Shown: one piece after another, positions 8,845 to 16,662 of the stretch
Position numbering within the stretch: the first letter of the stretch is position 1
Layout: the number at the start of each line of letters is the position of its first letter
Assembly: GCF_027497175.1 (NCBI RefSeq)
Contig: NZ_CP114901.1
Location: forward strand, 2,108,001-2,172,000
Direction of reading: 5' to 3'
DNA: 64,000 bases
Source: Verrucosispora sp. WMMD573
GTDB lineage: Bacteria; Actinomycetota; Actinomycetes; Mycobacteriales; Micromonosporaceae
Translations under genes and position numbers: made by a program
Notes under the pieces: model-generated
Database searches by the model: none
Told to the model about the DNA's origin: nothing
The model's input: only the letters and a program-made list of their open reading frames with translations

Positions 8845-9957
8845 GTGCGAATCCTGCTGATCGGCCCACACCACACCGGCGGAAGCATCCCGCCCTACCT
8901 CGACGTCTTCACCGCCGCGCTGCGATTCCTCGGCGTGCAGGTCGACCGCCTCGGCTCATCGGGCGTGCCCTACGACAAGGAGCAGGACCGATTCTGGACG
9001 GCCGAGCAAGTCCGCCAGGAGGCCGAGGGCATGCTCGCCGACGTCGACGTAAACGCGTACGACCTGCTCTCTGTCCACTTCGGAAATCTCGACGTCGAAC
9101 AACTGCTACCCCAACTGTGGCCGGCCCGCCGACCTCCGGCCGTCTACCACCTACACAGCCTCGACTGGACCCTGTTCACCGACCACGTCCCCGAGCCGGA
9201 CCTACGCCAGGCGGTGAACAGGGGAGTCACCGGCATGGACGCCTTCGTATGCTTCGGCACCTACGGAGCCGAGCGCCTCGAGACCCTCGCTGGGCCCGAC
9301 GCACCACGCCTTGTCTCCTGGCTGCCGACCACCATCCCATCGGGCACCTTGCCGAGATACCCGAAGGATCTTGCCGCAGCCCTGGAACCCTCGGACCCCC
9401 GGCCGCTTGGCAGCCTCTACGGCTACGCCGCCCCCTGGAAAGACACCGAGAACCTCATCAACGCATGTAAGCGGACGAAGGAACCCGGCCGCATAATCGT
9501 CGCGGGCCCGTTCTGGGACGACCCATCACAGGCAGGACTGGATCTCGCCGCCGAGGTCAAGGGCACCACGCACGGATCAACACAGCTGCGTGTCGTACCG
9601 ACGTACCTCGATGCCGCCACCCGGTTGGCGCTCGTCACGGCGACGGACTTCGCGATTTTCCCGTACCGTACCCAGCCGACCTTCCAGGGCAGCGGTGCCA
9701 TCGCCGACTACCTCGCCCACGGTGTGCCCGTCCTCGCAACGGACGTTGCCAACATGGCCGAACTGATCGGCGACGCGGGAGTGGTCATGGAACCCGCGAA
9801 TCCCCAGTCATTGGCCGACGCGGTCGATCGCTTCATCCACGATGCTCAATACCGTAGGACCCTGGCCAGTGCTGCCCGATGCCACGCCCGCCGCTTCAGC
9901 GTCGTCCACCACGCCGCCCAATGCCTTCGGTTCTACGACACCCTCATCAGACGCTGA
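8845..9957 (+). CDS. Glycosyltransferase, GT4-like (GT-B fold)
   Basis: GTG 8845 lies three bases after the preceding stop. The 370-residue protein has a GT-B architecture: it starts ILLIGPHHTGGSIPPYL, has a donor-side segment GSLYGYAAPWKDTENLI and ends with QGSGAIADYLAHGVPVLATD and AELIGDAGVVMEP. These correspond to the last alpha/beta units of GT4 enzymes. The EX7E motif is less clear than in its neighbour (SGAIADYLAHG instead of EGFGLAIAEA), so the retaining mechanism is uncertain. It is the third glycosyltransferase of the operon, and a different sugar specificity from the other two is likely. Confidence 0.85.
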   Translation: MRILLIGPHHTGGSIPPYLDVFTAALRFLGVQVDRLGSSGVPYDKEQDRFWTAEQVRQEAEGMLADVDVNAYDLLSVHFGNLDVEQLLPQLWPARRPPAVYHLHSLDWTLFTDHVPEPDLRQAVNRGVTGMDAFVCFGTYGAERLETLAGPDAPRLVSWLPTTIPSGTLPRYPKDLAAALEPSDPRPLGSLYGYAAPWKDTENLINACKRTKEPGRIIVAGPFWDDPSQAGLDLAAEVKGTTHGSTQLRVVPTYLDAATRLALVTATDFAIFPYRTQPTFQGSGAIADYLAHGVPVLATDVANMAELIGDAGVVMEPANPQSLADAVDRFIHDAQYRRTLASAARCHARRFSVVHHAAQCLRFYDTLIRR

Positions 9958-9974
9958 GAACGGGACCAGCGACC

Positions 9975-10652
9975 ATGACACTCCCCGCTGAACTGATCAT
10001 CGCTCGCCACGGCGAGGCGCACTGCAACCGCGAACAGATCGTCGGAGGCCCGCAAGGGTGTCGCGGACTGACCGACCGGGGCCGACGCCAGATCGAACGA
10101 CTGGCCCAACGACTCGGTCAAGAGCACCACGAGCGCCCGATTCACGCCATCTACACCACGCCGCTGCGCCGAGCCCAGGAAAGCGCCGCGATCATCGGCG
10201 CGTACCTCAGCTTGGACGCCGAGACCGTCGCCGACCTCACCGAACAGGACTACGGCACCGCCGACGGCCGGCCCTGGACCGACGTCGTCACTGAGTACGG
10301 GGACATCCCCGCCCTCGACGCGGACCGTCCGCTCGCGGCCGGCGGCGAAACCTGGCGCGACTACCTGCAACGGGCCAGCGTCGCCATCGGCGAGATCACG
10401 ACCCGGCATGTAGGTGAGCGGGTCCTCGTCGTCGGCCACGGCGAAACCATCGACGCCGCCTTCCACCACTTTCTGGCCGTGCCTATCGCCGCTCGGGTCA
10501 CCGCGGCTGTCGCGGCGTACCACGCGAGCGTCACGACCTGGGTGCAGCAACCGCTTTCGTGGACCCGACCCTCAGCTGGTTGGCGATGGACCCTGACCAG
10601 CCACAACGACACCCGGCATCTGTCCGCAGATGTAGAGATGACCGAATGTTAG
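9975..10652 (+). CDS. Histidine phosphatase family protein (phosphoglycerate-mutase-like)
   Basis: ATG 9975 lies 17 bases after the glycosyltransferase stop. The 225-residue product has the catalytic IIARHGEAHCNRE motif with the phospho-accepting His, the conserved TTPLRRAQESA, and the second His in LVVGHGETIDAAF. These define histidine acid phosphatase/phosphomutase superfamily branch 1. The family dephosphorylates sugars, nucleotides or cofactors. It is the last gene of a run with two kinases and three glycosyltransferases, so I infer that it removes a phosphate group added earlier, or hydrolyses a phosphorylated sugar intermediate. The substrate is not determinable. Confidence 0.88.
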   Translation: MTLPAELIIARHGEAHCNREQIVGGPQGCRGLTDRGRRQIERLAQRLGQEHHERPIHAIYTTPLRRAQESAAIIGAYLSLDAETVADLTEQDYGTADGRPWTDVVTEYGDIPALDADRPLAAGGETWRDYLQRASVAIGEITTRHVGERVLVVGHGETIDAAFHHFLAVPIAARVTAAVAAYHASVTTWVQQPLSWTRPSAGWRWTLTSHNDTRHLSADVEMTEC

Positions 10653-10766
10653 CGGGGTCTGTCTGCGGTGCCGACCGCCTCGCCGGTGTCTGGTGGCCTC
10701 GCGAGGAGCCCGGTAGGTTCAGCTATCCAGCGCTCTCACTTTCATCGATTGGGGGATGCGGGCCAC

Positions 10767-11294
10767 GTGTCGCAGATCGAGAAGATCACCGGTGAACTCC
10801 GCGCAGTGATGACCGGGGTCGAACGCGCGCAGGGGTTGGCAGCCGCCGCCGACAGTCAGGCGCAGGAGGTGGCGCTGCGGGCCGCGGGCGCCGGCTTCGT
10901 CGCTGTGGCGGCGGGCGTGGCCCGGGTACGCAGCGCGATCACGGGCATCCAGGGCGGCCTGGGAAGTCTCGCCGGTTCGATCGGTGAGGCGACGAAGGCC
11001 ACTGCGGCGGTGCCGAACGAAGCCACCCCGCAGGAGACGATCGCCGGGCTGGCGCCCGTACAGAGCGCCGTTGACGCCGCTCGGGACGCGGCGACCGGGG
11101 CCATCACCGGAGTCGGTGAGGCGCAGCAACTCGTCGCGATGGTCCTGCAGGGCGGGCAGCCTGGGCCGCTGCTGCAGGCCCTGGACAGCATCAAGCAGGT
11201 CCTGGTGCTGGTCGTTCAACGCACCGGCGGGGCCCGGCAGGCTGTCGAAGCGGCGATCGCGCAGGCCCGGCAGTTGGGGTCGTCGGGAAACTGA
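10767..11294 (+). CDS. Alanine-rich helical protein of the DUF6244 type
   Basis: I choose GTG 10767 (GTG TCG CAG ATC GAG), since the in-frame sequence before it does not look coding. The 175 residues are almost all helical and rich in Ala, Gly, Gln and Val, starting SQIEKITGELRAVMTGVERA and ending QLGSSGN. From memory this matches a Micromonosporaceae-restricted family named DUF6244; no function is established. It has no signal peptide or membrane segment and resembles WXG/LXG-type helical partners in general character only. It is followed directly by remains of a polymorphic toxin, which suggests that it belonged to a toxin secretion unit. Confidence 0.7.
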   Translation: MSQIEKITGELRAVMTGVERAQGLAAAADSQAQEVALRAAGAGFVAVAAGVARVRSAITGIQGGLGSLAGSIGEATKATAAVPNEATPQETIAGLAPVQSAVDAARDAATGAITGVGEAQQLVAMVLQGGQPGPLLQALDSIKQVLVLVVQRTGGARQAVEAAIAQARQLGSSGN

Positions 11295-11509
11295 CGGGGG
11301 CTGGCGGACACCCACCGGCCAGCCCCGCCCCTGCTACCACCGGCCGCCCATCCCCGACGGCCCGCACCCTAGGCGGCGCCGTCTCCGCAGACACTGACGC
11401 AGCAACCCTGTGGGCCAGGCGTCCCACCGGCGTCGTCGGCGGGTCCCCTACTGGGCATCGAACCCGGATCTCCGCGAACGAGAAGCCACGGGAGCGGCGT
11501 GCCCTGGAG

Positions 11510-11890
11510 TTGGAGAACGAGTGTGCCGACAGGGTCGCCGGCAAGGGGTACCGGGTTCACCAGAACCCCACGAGGCAGGAGGTCGCGGACGCGCGACGCG
11601 AGACCGGGGATTCTGGGAGGCCGGAGAAGGCGCCCGACTTCCTCATCGAGGGGCATGTCTTTGACTGCTACGCGCCCACCCCTCCCGTGCCAGCGCGCGC
11701 CGTCTGGAGCGCGGTGTCCAGGAAGGTCGAAACGGAGCAGACCCAACGCGTGATGTTGAACCTCCACGACTGGCGGGGAGACCTCACCGCCCTGCACAAG
11801 CAGTTCGACGACTGGCCCATCGCAGGGCTGAAGGAACTGGCGGCGGTAACGCGCGACGGTGCGATCATTCAGATCATCCGGCGAGACTGA
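11510..11890 (+). CDS. Orphan CdiA-type tRNA-nuclease toxin domain, N-terminus missing
   Basis: The only in-frame start is TTG 11510. The frame is open further upstream to beyond 11294 without any ATG, GTG or TTG, and toxin-like sequence (ERRALELENECADRVAGKGY) already runs across the TTG, so the delivery part of the protein is gone. The visible 126 residues match the C-terminal tRNase domain of CdiA-type polymorphic toxins: the candidate catalytic segment PDFLIEGHVFDCYAP, then KVETEQTQRVMLNLHDW and KQFDDWPIAGLKELAAV. An immunity gene starts 13 bases later. It is probably a displaced toxin cassette rather than an expressed enzyme. If translated, it would cleave tRNA and need the downstream immunity protein. 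Confidence 0.65.
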   Translation: MENECADRVAGKGYRVHQNPTRQEVADARRETGDSGRPEKAPDFLIEGHVFDCYAPTPPVPARAVWSAVSRKVETEQTQRVMLNLHDWRGDLTALHKQFDDWPIAGLKELAAVTRDGAIIQIIRRD

Positions 11891-11903
11891 TGAAGGGGTG
11901 CAG

Positions 11904-12353
11904 ATGGCTGTCGAGTACCGGCTGACGCTGGCAGGCGACATCCCACTCGAGCAGGTGGCGGAACTGGCTGCTCCCGAAGCGGTCGAGACGTCCACGGTGT
12001 CCGGTGGCAGGATGCTCAGCGCCGACCTGAACGACGAGCACGGTTACGTCGTAGACATCACCGGCGGCCGGCACGGCTACTGCAGCGCCGAGGACGACGG
12101 TGGCGCTCTGTGGGAGTGGGAGCCGGAGGTCTACGTCGACGTCAGCTTCTACATGCGCAAGGACACCCTGGCCGACAAGGGCAAGTCCCACATGCTTGCC
12201 ACCGTGGCCAGGATCCTCGCCGGCAGGGCCGAGGACGCGGCCCTGACTCTCAACGGCGACGTGCTGATGCTGACGCGCGTCGCGGGGACCATGCAGAAGC
12301 ACAACACTGACGGTTGGTACGACGAGGATTACGACAGGATTCTTCACCTCTGA
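11904..12353 (+). CDS. Immunity protein, SitI3-like family
   Basis: ATG 11904 follows GAAGGGGTG and gives 149 residues beginning MAVEYRLTLAGDIPLEQVAE. The acidic, aromatic-rich protein contains the block ALWEWEPEVYVDVSFYMRK and the end segment GDVLMLTRVAGTMQKHN. From memory it belongs to the family named after the Myxococcus immunity protein SitI3. It lies 13 bases after a tRNase toxin tail, the normal toxin-immunity order, so I infer that it neutralises that toxin. A paralogue with the same start (MAVEFRFTLAGDLPL) lies 160 bases downstream but is frameshifted. The protein is cytosolic, with no signal peptide. Confidence 0.7.
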   Translation: MAVEYRLTLAGDIPLEQVAELAAPEAVETSTVSGGRMLSADLNDEHGYVVDITGGRHGYCSAEDDGGALWEWEPEVYVDVSFYMRKDTLADKGKSHMLATVARILAGRAEDAALTLNGDVLMLTRVAGTMQKHNTDGWYDEDYDRILHL

Positions 12354-12429
12354 CGTGTTTATCAGTCGGTGCGGCGAGGGCGTGTTCTGGCTCGCCGTCG
12401 TTGGGCTGCGTCGTCTGCAGCAGCATCGC

Positions 12430-12499
12430 GCGTAACGCGAAGAAACTCGGATTGGTAATGCCGGGTGGCGCGATCGTTCGGATCGTTGGTCGGGGCTGA
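12430..12499 (+). pseudogene. Stub of a second toxin C-terminus
   Basis: The short open end KKLGLVMPGGAIVRIVGRG-stop aligns with the last residues of the upstream toxin (KELAAVTRDGAIIQIIRRD-stop). The stop is followed after 14 bases by the second immunity gene, almost the same spacing as in the first toxin-immunity pair (13 bases). No homology is visible further upstream. I read it as the remnant of a second displaced toxin cassette. The match is short, so chance similarity is possible. Confidence 0.4.
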
Positions 12500-12513
12500 G
12501 GAGAGCCGTCGAG

Positions 12514-12989
12514 ATGGCTGTCGAGTTCAGGTTCACCCTGGCGGGTGACCTCCCCTTGGACGAGGTGGCTGATCTCATGGCGGCGGACGCCGGCGAGAGG
12601 CCGAGGCCGAGCGGCACCAACCTGCGGCTGTTCAGTGCTCGCCTCTACGACACCCGCGGGTAAGCGCCGACCGTCTCTTCAGGGAGCCAGGTTATTTCGA
12701 TGCCGAGGCCGACGACGGTGCCCGCTGGGAGTGGGAGCCGGAGACGTACGTCGACATCGACTTCTCCATGCGGGCAGACGACGTGGTCGACAAGGGGATC
12801 CCGAACATGATGCAGGCCGTAGCCCGTGTGCTGGCCGCCCGGCAGGAGGACGCGGCGCTGCTCCAGAACGGAAACTGGCTCCTGCTGACCCGCGTCCGGG
12901 GCACACTCCGCAGACACCGGCCCACCTGGTGGAGCCACTACGGCATAGACGACCTCATCATCACCAATGAACCAGCCGAGCGCGGGTGA
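12514..12989 (+). pseudogene. Frameshifted second SitI3-like immunity gene
   Basis: ATG 12514 opens a protein (MAVEFRFTLAGDLPLDEVAD) clearly paralogous to the immunity protein at 11904. It stops at TAA 12661, right after ARLYDTRG. Homology continues in another frame from about 12660 (PGYFDAEADDG, RWEWEPETYVDIDFSMR, GNWLLLTRVRGTLRRH) to the stop at 12989. Rejoining the frames gives about 158 residues, close to the 149 of the intact copy. One missing base (or two extra) near 12658-12662 explains the break. The second half has no convincing start of its own, so the gene is probably dead. Confidence 0.65.
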
Positions 12990-13007
12990 CCCGCTGACGA
13001 ACGACGC

Positions 13008-13103
13008 GGCTTCGACCCGTCGTCCGTGGTCGACGTTGACGTCGTCTTCCTCGACCCGAGGGACCTGACCCGCGACAACGACGACCAGCCACCGCGCGGC
13101 TGA
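13008..13103 (+). pseudogene. Remnant of a nucleotidyltransferase (NTP_transf_6-like)
   Basis: A 31-codon stretch ending at TGA 13101-13103 reads FDPSSVVDVDVVFLDPRDLT. It looks like the catalytic DVDVxFxDPxDL block of small bacterial nucleotidyltransferases (Pfam NTP_transf_6, by memory). No start and no further domain can be seen, so it is at most a fragment. It lies between the dead immunity gene and the tRNA gene in a stretch otherwise without coding signal. Confidence 0.35.
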
Positions 13104-13381
13104 TGGCGACCTGGCCGGAATCCCCCTTGGGAGGCGGCGCCCAGCCGGGGGAGCGGGCAAACCCACGAGATCTTCGATGATGTGCGCGGTGTGTGCTCTC
13201 CAGCGGAGGCCAACCCGGGTGAACCGGTACCAACGCGGGTCACCGCGGCCGACCGCCAGTCGCAAACCGGGGTCCGTGTGCTCCGGGCGTGCTCCTGGGC
13301 TGCGACAACAGCGGTCCGGGGAACGTGGGCCACTCCCTGCCACCCCAGGTGAACCCCCAGGTCGCTAGACTTGGCCCTCGC

Positions 13382-13457
13382 GCCCTCGTAGCTCAGGGGA
13401 TAGAGCATCGGTTTCCTAAACCGTGTGTCGCAGGTTCGAATCCTGCCGGGGGCACCA
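13382..13457 (+). tRNA. tRNA-Arg (CCT)
   Basis: A 76-base cloverleaf includes an encoded CCA end. The acceptor stem GCCCTCG pairs with CGGGGGC (one G-T wobble). The D-arm is GTAGCTCAGGGGATAGAGC, the anticodon loop TTCCTAA with anticodon CCT at 13415-13417, and the T-arm GCAGG-TTCGAAT-CCTGC. The outer base pair of the anticodon stem is T-T, a mismatch that does not spoil the fold. It reads AGG codons. It sits between the toxin remnants and a gene-poor stretch, where tRNA 3' ends often serve as integration sites. Confidence 0.96.
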
Positions 13458-14386
13458 CGAACAACTGCGACACGGCCGGTCGGGTGTTAGTCGTGTCCGC
13501 TACCCTGCCCCTGCCCCTGCCCCACCGCGACGAGACGATCGGGGCGCTCGTCTGGGATCTGCCTCAAGCGTGGCGACACTCGAGGCCAACTGTTCCAGGC
13601 CTTCGGCCATCACGGTGAACCGCTGCCGCTCCGGATAGTGAAGGATCCCGTCGAGCTGACGCGCGTACACCAGCCCATCCAACCGGCCAACCGGCCAGAC
13701 AACCGAAATTGGGATCGTCTCTGTCGGGGTACGGGTTCCGATGCAGAGCCAGGTACGCCACATGTGCGAGGGCTTGGGCGAGTGGCGTTGGGGGACCTTG
13801 CAGTGCCGGTCGCCCCAGCGACGTACGTCCGTTGCTCACGATGAGTAACCGGTGGACATGGGCTGTCGCCCGAATCGGCCGAGGTAGCGCCGGCGCATTG
13901 CTGCGCCGCCGCCTCGCGGACCGGACGTGCACGATTTCCGTGCATCTGGCTCAAGTAAGCCCTGTGGTTCGCTGGCGCGCAGAGTGAGAACGAGATTCCT
14001 GAGAAGACCTGGTCCTACCAGGGATTCGTCCTCACTTCTCGGGTGACACGCCGACGGCGCCACACCGCGACTCAACCACGCGTATGAGCGTGAAACGGCC
14101 GTGTGGGGGAAGTGACGAATACCTTCGACGAAATACTCCGGCCTCGCCACCTGAACCGCTGAACAGTTATTGCCGCCCAGGTCAAGTCTGGGACTGTCGG
14201 ATTTCGGTCCGAGTCGCTGTCGCACTTCGGCGTATTCGTTCAAGCTCAGGTAGCCCTTTTCTTTTCCTCATTTCTTCCTCATGAGAAGACGCGGGTTGTT
14301 CCGGATACTTGAATGCGTCGGCAGTGGTACGTCGCCGGCAGCAGTCAAAATCCATCGTGGACAACGAGAGAAGTGGGGTAACGAAA
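13458..14386 (+). other. Gene-poor stretch of about 930 bases after the tRNA gene
   Basis: No convincing gene is seen. Reverse-strand frames at about 13560-13900 contain protein-like pieces in two registers (for example LDGILHYPERQRFTVMAEGL in one and PLAQALAHVAYLALHRN in another), as if a small gene had decayed by frameshift. I cannot name a family. The last 100 bases should hold the promoter of the secreted-protein gene that starts at 14387; I cannot point to firm -10 and -35 boxes. Confidence 0.4.
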
Positions 14387-14851
14387 ATGCAGAAGACCAA
14401 CTCCGGTACGACCGCAGCCCTCCTCCGCGGACGAGGCCTGGCACTGGTGGTCGCCGCCGGGACGGTGGCCGGCTCCGTGCTGCTCGGAGCCGTTCCGGCG
14501 TACGCCAACGCGACCACCAAGACGGTGGCGTCCGACGGTGACTCCGTCACCTTCACCACCAGCGACAGCAGCCGGAAGGTCAGCGGGAACGTCTCATTCA
14601 CGATCAACCGGGACGGGAACTGGGAGATCGCCGCGAACGCCCGTAACGGGAACCTGATCGGCCGTAACGCCCACTGGATCTGCGACCTGACGTTGGGCTC
14701 GTCGGACCTGCGGAAGTCGACCGGCACCAAGTGGGTGCCGGGCAAGAAGACCCGCAGCCTCAACGCCTCCGCGTACGAGCCGTTCATCGAGGTGAGCTTC
14801 GACGCGCTGGTGGCCACCGGGCAGGCCGACTGCGATGTCGTCGTCGGCTGA
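14387..14851 (+). CDS. Small secreted protein of unknown function
   Basis: I choose ATG 14387 (purine-rich GAGAGAAGTGGGG upstream) over an earlier in-frame start at 14309, because it puts a standard signal peptide at the N-terminus: a basic start, a hydrophobic core (LALVVAAGTVAGSVLLGAV) and the cleavage site AYA-NA. The mature part of about 113 residues alternates Ser/Thr-rich strands (DSVTFTTSDSSRKVSGNVSF, NRDGNWEIAAN) and has two cysteines (in WICDL and ADCDVV) that could form a disulfide. It resembles the small beta-rich exported proteins common in actinomycetes. No enzyme motif is visible. It stands alone with no operon partner. Confidence 0.75.
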   Translation: MQKTNSGTTAALLRGRGLALVVAAGTVAGSVLLGAVPAYANATTKTVASDGDSVTFTTSDSSRKVSGNVSFTINRDGNWEIAANARNGNLIGRNAHWICDLTLGSSDLRKSTGTKWVPGKKTRSLNASAYEPFIEVSFDALVATGQADCDVVVG

Positions 14852-15095
14852 CGCCTGAACATCGCCCGGCTCGGGGGTGTCGCCAGGGCCGGTGACGTGG
14901 GGAACCGGTCGAAGGTGTGGTGTGGCGGTGTGGTGCCGCCCACCGCGCCCTTCGGCATCGACGCTGACGTGGCGGTGCTGGCCGACCGACGTCGCTGCTG
15001 AGGGAGCAGCCCGGCTCGACTCTGACCCGGAAGCTCCCAGTGGTGACGACGTGGTCCTGGAGCGAGGCCGAGGCGGACAGTAGGCTGAATGCCTC

Positions 15096-16316
15096 GTGCG
15101 TGCTATCTATCACTTCGGCGAGTACGAGCTGGACACGTCCCGACACCAGCTCCGCCGGGCCGGCGCGGCCGTCCATGTCGAGCCTCGCGCCCTCGACCTC
15201 CTGTGCCATCTGGTGAAGCACCGGGATCGGATGGTGCCGAAGAACGAGTTGTTCGACGAGGTGTGGGGTGACAGGTTCGTCAGCGAGGCTGCGCTCACCA
15301 CGGCGTTGCGGACAGCGCGCCGGGCGGTCGGTGACACGGGCAGCAAGCAGCAGATGATCCGTACCGTCCATCGCCGGGGTTACCAGTTCGTCGGTCCGAC
15401 GACAGTGTCGCGGGCTGAGTCGGCGGTCGACCCGGTGCCGGAGCCCGAGACCACGGTCGGACCGACGCCCGGTAGGGAGCGTCAAGTGATCCAGTTCTGC
15501 ACCGCAGCGGACGGCACCGCGATCGCGTACGCCACCGTCGGCACCGGTAGGCCGCTGCTCAAGGCAGCCAACTGGATGACACACCTGGACCTGGAGTGGG
15601 TGACTCCGGTTTGGTCGCACTGGCTCAGCGGTCTCGCGCGTGATCGACAGCTGATCCGCTACGACGAGCGGGGATGCGGCCTGTCCGACTGGGCCGCGCC
15701 GAGCTACACCTTCGCGGACTGGGTCGACGATCTGGACACCGTGGTGCGGGCGACGGGCCTGGACCGGTTTCCGCTGCTCGGCGTCTCGCAGGGGGGCGCC
15801 GTGGCGGTGGCCTACGCGGTGCGGCGTCCGGAACGGGTCAGCAGGCTGATTCTGGCTGGCGCCTACGCGCGTGGCCGTCGGGTCCGTGCCGGCACCGCTG
15901 CGGACCGTGAAGCAGCCGCGCTTGACCTGAGCCTGGCCAGGGTCGGCTGGCTGCATCAGGATCCGGCCTTCCTGAGGGTGTTCGCCTCCCAGTTCCTGCC
16001 GGACGGGACGCCGGAGGAGTGGCAGGAGTTCATCGGTTTCCAGCGGCAGACGACATCGCCGGAGAACGGCGTCCGGTTTCTGGAGGAGTTCGCTCGAATC
16101 GACGTGTCGGACATCGCGCACCTGGTGCGGTGTCCGACACTGATCATCCACTCCCGTGACGATGCTCGCGTGCCGGTGTCGCAGGCCAGGGAACTGGCCG
16201 CGCTGATCCCCGACAGCAGACTGGTCCTGCTGGAGAGCCGCAATCACTTACTGACCGCCACCGAGCCCGCCTGGGACGAGTTCCTGCTCCACATCGACGA
16301 CTTCCTGCGCGGGTGA
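15096..16316 (+). CDS. OmpR/CadC-type winged-helix domain fused to an alpha/beta hydrolase
   Basis: GTG 15096 gives 406 residues. Residues 4-100 form a Trans_reg_C winged helix (FGEYELDTSRHQLRRAG, RALDLLCHLVKHRD, IRTVHRRGYQFVG). After a linker, residues 130-405 form an alpha/beta hydrolase with nucleophile elbow GVSQGG (Ser231), a late acid in HSRDDARVP and the catalytic His in SRNHLL (residue 384). The nearest family members act as DNA-binding proteins with an esterase-like ligand domain, or as hydrolases of unknown substrate. The triad looks complete. Codon 385 (16248-16250) is the rare leucine codon TTA, which could make expression depend on a bldA-type tRNA. No receiver domain or partner gene is seen. 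Confidence 0.85.
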   Translation: MRAIYHFGEYELDTSRHQLRRAGAAVHVEPRALDLLCHLVKHRDRMVPKNELFDEVWGDRFVSEAALTTALRTARRAVGDTGSKQQMIRTVHRRGYQFVGPTTVSRAESAVDPVPEPETTVGPTPGRERQVIQFCTAADGTAIAYATVGTGRPLLKAANWMTHLDLEWVTPVWSHWLSGLARDRQLIRYDERGCGLSDWAAPSYTFADWVDDLDTVVRATGLDRFPLLGVSQGGAVAVAYAVRRPERVSRLILAGAYARGRRVRAGTAADREAAALDLSLARVGWLHQDPAFLRVFASQFLPDGTPEEWQEFIGFQRQTTSPENGVRFLEEFARIDVSDIAHLVRCPTLIIHSRDDARVPVSQARELAALIPDSRLVLLESRNHLLTATEPAWDEFLLHIDDFLRG

Positions 16317-16479
16317 TGTTGCGGCCTCCTGGGGTGCCCTTCCGGACGGACCAGCGCCTTGCGTGGTCGCCCGGGGGCGTTTGACCTGGGTGGCAGCCTG
16401 CGCCTGTGGACAGCAAGCGCCCACGAGTCGAGTTCGTCAGGCGGCTGACCGGGCTCAGGCCAGCGGGGACGGGGACTCG

Positions 16480-16662
16480 GCGCCGGTCGGTGACCATCAG
16501 CAGACGTGGCCCGGGAGCGAGGGGCAGCTCGCCGCCGACGGCGTCGGCGGCTGGCGGCGGCGCCTCGACGGCCACGGCGGCGTAGCCCGCCGCCACCGCC
16601 CCCAGCAACACGGCCGAGGCGGCAGCCACCCCGAGCTTGGCGCGGGTCGACAACGCCGTCAT
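16480..16662 (-). pseudogene. N-terminal stub of a TolB/PD40-like exported protein
   Basis: The reverse frame from ATG 16662 reads MTALSTRAKLGVAAASAVLL, a signal/anchor segment, then Pro/Ala linker sequence and LAPGPRLLMVTDRR. This resembles the start of TolB/PD40-domain proteins that often follow MFS genes in Micromonospora. Similarity is lost after about 60 residues; the open frame then runs antisense into the hydrolase gene. Its ATG overlaps the TGA of the MFS pseudogene (ATGA), so the two once formed an operon. It is truncated and presumably non-functional. Confidence 0.5.

Noticed and set aside
14784..16247. Reverse open frame opposite the winged-helix/hydrolase gene
   Set aside because: It is a shadow of a strongly supported forward gene with catalytic motifs.
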